DNA of 9,713 bases. Origin: Cyrtobacter comes. Lineage in GTDB: Bacteria > Pseudomonadota > Alphaproteobacteria > Rickettsiales > Midichloriaceae. Location: assembly GCF_034470605.1 (NCBI RefSeq), contig NZ_JARGYT010000045.1, forward strand, positions 1 to 9,713, written 5' to 3'. The translations under genes were made by a program, and so were the position numbers. The notes beneath the pieces are model-generated. The model did not search any database. It saw only the letters and a program-made list of their open reading frames with translations, and was not told the DNA's origin. This document shows, piece by piece, positions 6,315-9,713 of the stretch (position 1 is its first letter; each line of letters opens with the position of its first letter).

Positions 6315-7343
6315 ATGAAAGGATTTACGTCTAGATATTATAAGAATTCTGAGATGAAATTTCCCTATGTTGGGATGGGAACGATAACAAAAGAGCTGTT
6401 TGTAAAATCAAGTGTTGAAGATGATAGTGGTAATTATAAAGACTTGATAAATAGGTCGTATCAATCACCAATTTCAGAATATTTTAAGGTAATGGGAGAT
6501 GCTATTAATGATGTGGATGAATTTTGCGCTGCTCTTCGGACATTAATTGAAAAAGATCCATTGATACATGTAGTTAATCAGGTAATAGCGATGGTTAATG
6601 AACTTGCCGATAGTCAAAATACTGAAACGAAGCAAGGAGCGCAAAAGTTCAGGCAATTTATCAAAGATAACTGTGATATTACGCTCAAAGAAAAGCTAAA
6701 TGAAGTAGGGGCCATTTTGGGTCATTTTAATGATATGAAAATACTCTCAGAGCTATTTGGGTATAAAATAATTCTCGATGATAATATGAAGACATATGAG
6801 GTTAATAATAAATTAGATTCTAATTATAAGAAATTACTTGGTATAGTTCAAAAACATATAGAGGATCAAGAAAATTGCAATTTAGAAGGGGTTAGAAAAA
6901 TATGTTTAGGAATACATTATACACTAGTCAGATATCAACTAAGTGGTAATATAAGTGATAATAGATATAATACTTGTACCTTTGCACAGATGCGTGAAAT
7001 ATTCTCTACTTTACAAGAGAATGTTAAAGCAGAATTGGGGAGTATGCCGGAGCATATGAATGATTTACGTACAGCATTAACGAATATTAGCGATGTCTTA
7101 GAAGAAGAAGGAAAGAAAATACGTTTTGCACCACGCTCAGCTAAGTTTGGGAAAGATTATGGCTTCTTGGATATAGTAGTGTCTAATATTGTAGATTTTT
7201 TTGAATCTCTTGGTACTAAGATTGCTAATACTGTAGAATTTTCTGGAGAATGCCTCAATTCTATATTACGTATTATAAAAGCTATTTTTGAGTTTATAGT
7301 AAATTTGATTGGTTTAGGAAGGGAATCAGGTCAATCTCTTTAA
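6315..7343 (+). CDS. Uncharacterised helical protein with a hydrophobic C-terminal segment
   Basis: I do not recognise this 342-residue product. Most of it looks alpha-helical and charged, with stretches such as NEVGAILGHFNDMKILSELF (129-148). Cysteines are few and scattered, and no enzyme motif is visible. There is no N-terminal signal peptide. The C-terminal 60 residues are hydrophobic or amphipathic, ending in SILRIIKAIFEFIVNLIGLG (316-335), which could be a membrane-binding helix. Such a layout is compatible with a secreted, membrane-targeted effector, but nothing in the sequence proves that. The ribosome site is weak (AAGG, 12 bases before the ATG). The gene follows the 135-residue gene by 18 bases and is likely translated from the same transcript. 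Confidence 0.75.
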   Translation: MKGFTSRYYKNSEMKFPYVGMGTITKELFVKSSVEDDSGNYKDLINRSYQSPISEYFKVMGDAINDVDEFCAALRTLIEKDPLIHVVNQVIAMVNELADSQNTETKQGAQKFRQFIKDNCDITLKEKLNEVGAILGHFNDMKILSELFGYKIILDDNMKTYEVNNKLDSNYKKLLGIVQKHIEDQENCNLEGVRKICLGIHYTLVRYQLSGNISDNRYNTCTFAQMREIFSTLQENVKAELGSMPEHMNDLRTALTNISDVLEEEGKKIRFAPRSAKFGKDYGFLDIVVSNIVDFFESLGTKIANTVEFSGECLNSILRIIKAIFEFIVNLIGLGRESGQSL

Positions 7344-7370
7344 TATTCTTTTAAAAGCAAAAATATTTAA

Positions 7371-7457
7371 GTTTGGTGGAAAGCCATCGCTACAAGATAT
7401 AAAGATTTAGTAAAAATGTCAGGAAATGCTGCGCTTAACCATTCTTATGTTCTCTAA
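7371..7457 (+). pseudogene. Possible transposase C-terminal scrap
   Basis: A 28-codon open stretch without a start codon reads WWKAIATRYKDLVKM. The IATRY(D/K) motif is common near the C-terminus of several IS5-family transposases (RRIATRYDK). Nothing else supports it and the match is short, so this is only a suggestion for the spacer between the unknown gene pair and nadK. Confidence 0.2.
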
Positions 7458-7464
7458 TAAGAAT
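7441..7464. terminator. 8-bp stem-loop between convergent genes
   Basis: ATTCTTAT (7441-7448) and ATAAGAAT (7457-7464) form a perfect stem with an 8-base loop, in the spacer where the unknown pair (plus) and nadK (minus) converge. It could serve as a two-way terminator, but it is AT-only in character and lacks a clear T-run on either strand. Confidence 0.3.
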
Positions 7465-7474
7465 CAAATTTATT

Positions 7475-7488
7475 CTATAGATCTATAG
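7475..7488. repeat. 14-bp perfect palindrome CTATAGATCTATAG
   Basis: The sequence is its own reverse complement and lies just beyond the 3' end of nadK. It could be part of the convergent termination region or a protein-binding site. A chance origin is possible in such AT-rich DNA. Confidence 0.3.
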
Positions 7489-7504
7489 CGAACACTGCCA
7501 AAGC

Positions 7505-8293
7505 TTAAGTATAAAATTGCTCCTGCAACATCCTATCTTCTAAATTATCATTACTATCTGAGAGTATCGTGAGTTTTATATCGTTTCTTTGAAAAATCTT
7601 TACTTTTACCGCATTTCTAACTTCTGTAAAATCTGCCACGGCACTTATCTGTCGTTTTTGATGCTCAAGTACCTCGATTTCGATTATACTTTTATTACTT
7701 AAAAGTACGCTGCGCCAACTTCTTGGGCGAAATGGGCTTATTGGAGTAAGGGCCACTACATTTGCAGATAATGGTATTATATTACCACCTGCCGCGTAGT
7801 TATAAGCACTACTACCAGCAGGCGTTGAAACTAAGATGCCATCTGATACTAACTTACCTAATCTTAACTTCCCATCTATGTATATTCTTAAATTTGCAGC
7901 TTGGTGGAGCTGTCTTAAAACTGATACCTCATTAACGGCAATGGCCTTAATGAGCTCACCATCATCAGTTAACACCTGCATTTCTAAGGGATGTAATTCC
8001 ACAGGAACAGAATTCCTAATCCTCTCTATCATATTTTCGGAACTATACTTGTTAAGGAGGAATCCAAGTGACCCTCTATTCATACCAAAAATTGGAATAT
8101 TGAGGCCTATAAATTTATGAAGAGCTCTTAACATCATACCATCCCCACCAAGAGTTAGTATCACATCGAAGCACAACCCACCATCAACGGAAATATCTGT
8201 AATGTCATACAATTCGCTAAGCTCACAAAAGGCCTGACGTGCATGGTGCGAATCGCTGTCAAAAAGGCAACCTATCAACAAACCCTTGGACAA
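7505..8293 (-). CDS. nadK: NAD kinase
   Basis: NAD kinase phosphorylates NAD to NADP in the cytoplasm and is the only route to NADP in bacteria. The 262-residue product fits the short alphaproteobacterial form. It shows the invariant GGDG (49-52) in LTLGGDGMMLRA, GMNRGSLGFL (70-79), NEVSV (121-125), and the diagnostic STPAGSSAYN block (156-165) followed by AAGG and LTPISPF. All catalytic motifs are intact. The start appears to be TTG at 8293, with AGGAA ten bases upstream. No ATG or GTG lies in frame between that point and the upstream in-frame stop, and starting further inside would remove the first strand of the fold. It follows rpmB by 30 bases and should share its promoter. Confidence 0.96.
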   Translation of the reverse strand: MSKGLLIGCLFDSDSHHARQAFCELSELYDITDISVDGGLCFDVILTLGGDGMMLRALHKFIGLNIPIFGMNRGSLGFLLNKYSSENMIERIRNSVPVELHPLEMQVLTDDGELIKAIAVNEVSVLRQLHQAANLRIYIDGKLRLGKLVSDGILVSTPAGSSAYNYAAGGNIIPLSANVVALTPISPFRPRSWRSVLLSNKSIIEIEVLEHQKRQISAVADFTEVRNAVKVKIFQRNDIKLTILSDSNDNLEDRMLQEQFYT

Positions 8294-8323
8294 AATGCTA
8301 TAGTTCCTGAAATTAAGGAAATA

Positions 8324-8635
8324 CTATATTAAAGATGGTGCTTCAGAATTAGAAGAAGACATAACCTTTAGTATCCTTTTCTTAAAGTCTAAAGCTTCTT
8401 TGGAAAGCGTAGAGTTACGGGAAGAAATCAGATAAGAATCAATTCCACCATTATGTTCTATACTTCTAAGTGCGGCGGTAGATATTCTAACTTGGACTTT
8501 GCAACCTAATGCAAAACTCATCAGCGAAACTTTCTGTAAGTTAGGACGAAACTTTTTCTGTGTTTTTCTATTGGAATGAGAAACATTATGACCAAATAAA
8601 ACCTCCTTACCACTTATGAAACATCTCCTAGACAT
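8324..8635 (-). CDS. rpmB: 50S ribosomal protein L28
   Basis: L28 is a small structural protein of the large ribosomal subunit. The 103-residue product starts MSRRCFISGKEV and continues with the L28 signatures NVSHSNRKT, RRF-like KKFRPNLQKVSL and RISTAALRSIEHNGG. The C-terminus (LSKEALDFKKRIL and a short serine-rich tail) is typical of alphaproteobacterial L28. The ATG at 8635 is the natural start, although the only ribosome-site candidate (AAAGG) lies about 15 bases away. A near-consensus promoter lies immediately upstream, and nadK follows 30 bases downstream on the same strand, so the two form a small operon. Confidence 0.96.
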   Translation of the reverse strand: MSRRCFISGKEVLFGHNVSHSNRKTQKKFRPNLQKVSLMSFALGCKVQVRISTAALRSIEHNGGIDSYLISSRNSTLSKEALDFKKRILKVMSSSNSEAPSLI

Positions 8636-8667
8636 AAAACGAAGCTAAAACCTTTAAAAGATCGAGA

Positions 8668-8696
8668 ATTATATGGCACCAAATTAATTAGGTCAA
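8668..8696 (-). promoter_or_regulatory. Sigma-70-type promoter of the rpmB-nadK operon
   Basis: On the minus strand TTGACC (8696-8691) and TATAAT (8673-8668) are separated by exactly 17 bases. That is eleven of twelve consensus positions at ideal spacing. Transcription would start near 8661, giving a leader of about 26 bases before the rpmB ATG at 8635. This is the best promoter in the window. Confidence 0.8.
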
Positions 8697-8699
8697 GCA

Positions 8700-8726
8700 C
8701 CATTGGCGTTGTTAAATAACGAATGG
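8700..8726. repeat. Hairpin-forming dyad behind the rpmB promoter
   Basis: CCATT (8700-8704) and CGTT (8707-8710) pair with AACG (8718-8721) and AATGG (8722-8726), giving nine pairs with a two-base GG bulge and a 7-base loop. It abuts the -35 box, so it could bind a regulator or be a worn insertion-sequence end. The internal GGCGTTGTTAAAT resembles the GGCACTGTTAACA near 9599. Confidence 0.35.
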
Positions 8727-9091
8727 CTTGTGGTACTCTGTCTTAAAAGATATTAGAGGGAGTATTTCAATGATTGTGACAGTAAAAATTTGGTAAAGAA
8801 TGGTATATCGCCAAAATTTTCTAGAGAATGGTTTGAGCTGATCGGTATTTTAGGGGGTTAATACGCAAGGAAATCATAAAAAAGCCAATTATCAAATGAA
8901 TTAAAAGAAGAATGATTTCATCTGGAGATATACAAGTATTTTATACCTAGTTTATTTGAGATGGTATAATACTTCTTGTATTACAGCGTATTAGCTATGC
9001 TAATTTAACTTAAATAACTATATATATGATATCTATTGTCTATATTGATACAGAAATGGCACAATAAAATATCTATTCCTCTTAATATATA
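8727..9091. other. Non-coding stretch with decayed reading frames
   Basis: No gene is supported. Two minor signals are visible. First, an eight-codon frame (MIVTVKIW, 8770-8796) follows GAGGGAG at good spacing. Second, an overlapping frame without a start codon (8757-8861) reads KNLVKNGISPKFSREWFELI before a stop and may be a gene scrap that I cannot assign. Further right, TTATACC and GGTATAA flank a 14-15 base loop near 8940-8973. The final 90 bases are AT-rich and may hold the promoter of the next gene. Confidence 0.5.
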
Positions 9092-9097
9092 TTGAAA

Positions 9098-9625
9098 ATG
9101 GCAGGCTATCTCAATGACGCAGATCTTGCAAGAATTAAACAAGAGCTCGAGGGAATGGGAGTCCATCATAGGCATGGAACTGTTAATATTAGCGCTACAG
9201 GTATTATTACTATCTTATCTAAGAGTAAAAAATGTGTAGATGAGTTTAGAAATGGTACTCTTAGCGTTAAGTATTTAATGGAGAATTTTTCCCCAAGGAA
9301 TCTTTTTACTATTAGGAGCACTATCTTATGGGCCGTAGATTCCGGTATAATTGGTATTCGTGATCTGGGAAGATTAAAGCTTCAAGATGAAGAACTTGGA
9401 ATGATAATTAGGGTGTTTTCAGAGAATCAATCTAATTTTTTTGAATTTGTAAAAGAACAAACTCAAACTATACAGGAATTAAGTTCATACCTAGCGAATA
9501 TATTTAATGATCAGAAATTTATAAATTTTAATGGTAATATTTCGGCATTGCACATAAATTCCAGCCATAATGCCATCGAGGCTTTGGGTAAGTGCCTAGG
9601 CACTGTTAACAAAGGTTGTATTTAA
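9098..9625 (+). CDS. Uncharacterised protein whose 3' end overlaps an IS tail
   Basis: I do not recognise this 175-residue product. It starts MAGYLNDADLARIKQELEG, looks mostly helical with a short beta-rich stretch (TVNISATGIITILS), and has no signal peptide, membrane segment or known motif. I chose ATG at 9098. A TTG two codons earlier would lengthen it slightly, and neither start has a ribosome site. The stop at 9623-9625 lies inside a minus-strand IS5-family transposase gene, and the last eight or so codons (GTVNKGCI) read through what is probably the end of that element. The original C-terminus may therefore have been replaced or truncated by the insertion. The uninterrupted 175 codons favour a real gene over a random frame. 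Confidence 0.6.
   Translation: MAGYLNDADLARIKQELEGMGVHHRHGTVNISATGIITILSKSKKCVDEFRNGTLSVKYLMENFSPRNLFTIRSTILWAVDSGIIGIRDLGRLKLQDEELGMIIRVFSENQSNFFEFVKEQTQTIQELSSYLANIFNDQKFINFNGNISALHINSSHNAIEALGKCLGTVNKGCI
9591..9604. repeat. 14-bp palindrome AGTGCCTAGGCACT at the gene/IS junction
   Basis: This is a perfect palindrome centred on CTAG. It marks the likely left boundary of the insertion sequence whose transposase runs off the window: CTAG is a favoured target of the IS5 group, and GGCACTGTTAAC (9599-9610) looks like its terminal repeat. The opposite end lies outside the window, so the boundary is not proven. Confidence 0.4.
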
Positions 9626-9713
9626 TAGATGCTAAAGCTATAAAGGCAAGGAAAGAGAGATCGGATTTCTCAAATCGTAATGCTAAGCGTCGATTTTCTT
9701 TGAGTTTAGCGAA
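9606..9713 (-). CDS. IS5-family transposase, C-terminal part (runs off window)
   Basis: The minus-strand frame entering at the window edge reads FAKLKENRRLALRFEKSDLS, then FLAFIALASIK, and stops at the TAA (9608-9606). This matches the C-terminus of IS5-family transposases (KLK-RRIATRYDK, then FLAF-LA). The visible 35 codons are intact. The DDE residues and the start would lie beyond 9713, so I cannot say whether the whole gene is functional. Its 3' end overlaps the last 20 bases of the unknown plus-strand gene, tail to tail. Confidence 0.7.
   Translation of the reverse strand, partial: FAKLKENRRLALRFEKSDLSFLAFIALASIKYNLC

Noticed and set aside
7836..8120. Plus-strand 94-codon frame
   Set aside because: It is antisense to nadK.

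Overview
The window is AT-rich, with overlapping transposon debris and widely spaced housekeeping genes. It looks like a chromosomal segment of an intracellular alphaproteobacterium, most likely of the order Rickettsiales and perhaps Midichloriaceae- or Anaplasmataceae-like. This is inferred from an isolated nuoF, a class I PHA synthase, an rpmB-nadK pair, a small surface-antigen-type beta-barrel protein and several decayed insertion sequences. No marker gene fixes the genus.

Layout. Bases 1-360 hold two abutting transposase tails, a frameshifted IS1-type end and an IS5/IS4-superfamily end. A minus-strand outer-membrane protein (450-1223) and plus-strand nuoF (1431-2720) diverge from a spacer that carries two palindromes and a TATAAT box. 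Bases 2721-3081 are non-coding, with small dyads and a faint IS1-like N-terminal remnant. phaC (3082-4704) stands alone and is followed by two interleaved inverted repeats. An 820-bp IS5-family element of IS1031 type (4882-5701) has a perfect 21-bp core in its inverted repeats and a TTA target duplication, but its transposase is shattered by frameshifts.

A tandem pair of unrecognised plus-strand genes (5889-6296 and 6315-7343) follows, preceded by a hairpin with a T-run. The minus-strand rpmB-nadK unit (8635 to 7505) is driven by a near-consensus sigma-70-type promoter (TTGACC, 17 bp, TATAAT). After a 460-bp non-coding stretch, an orphan gene (9098-9625) ends inside the tail of another IS5-family transposase that runs off the window on the minus strand.

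How it fits together. The recognised genes serve separate basic functions: respiration (NuoF), carbon storage (PhaC), translation (L28), NADP supply (NAD kinase) and the envelope (beta-barrel). They form no common pathway. The parts I cannot explain are the gene pair at 5889-7343 and the orphan at 9098-9625. Both are flanked by insertion-sequence remnants and are the best candidates for lineage-specific, possibly host-directed functions. I found no CRISPR array, tRNA, rRNA or phage module.
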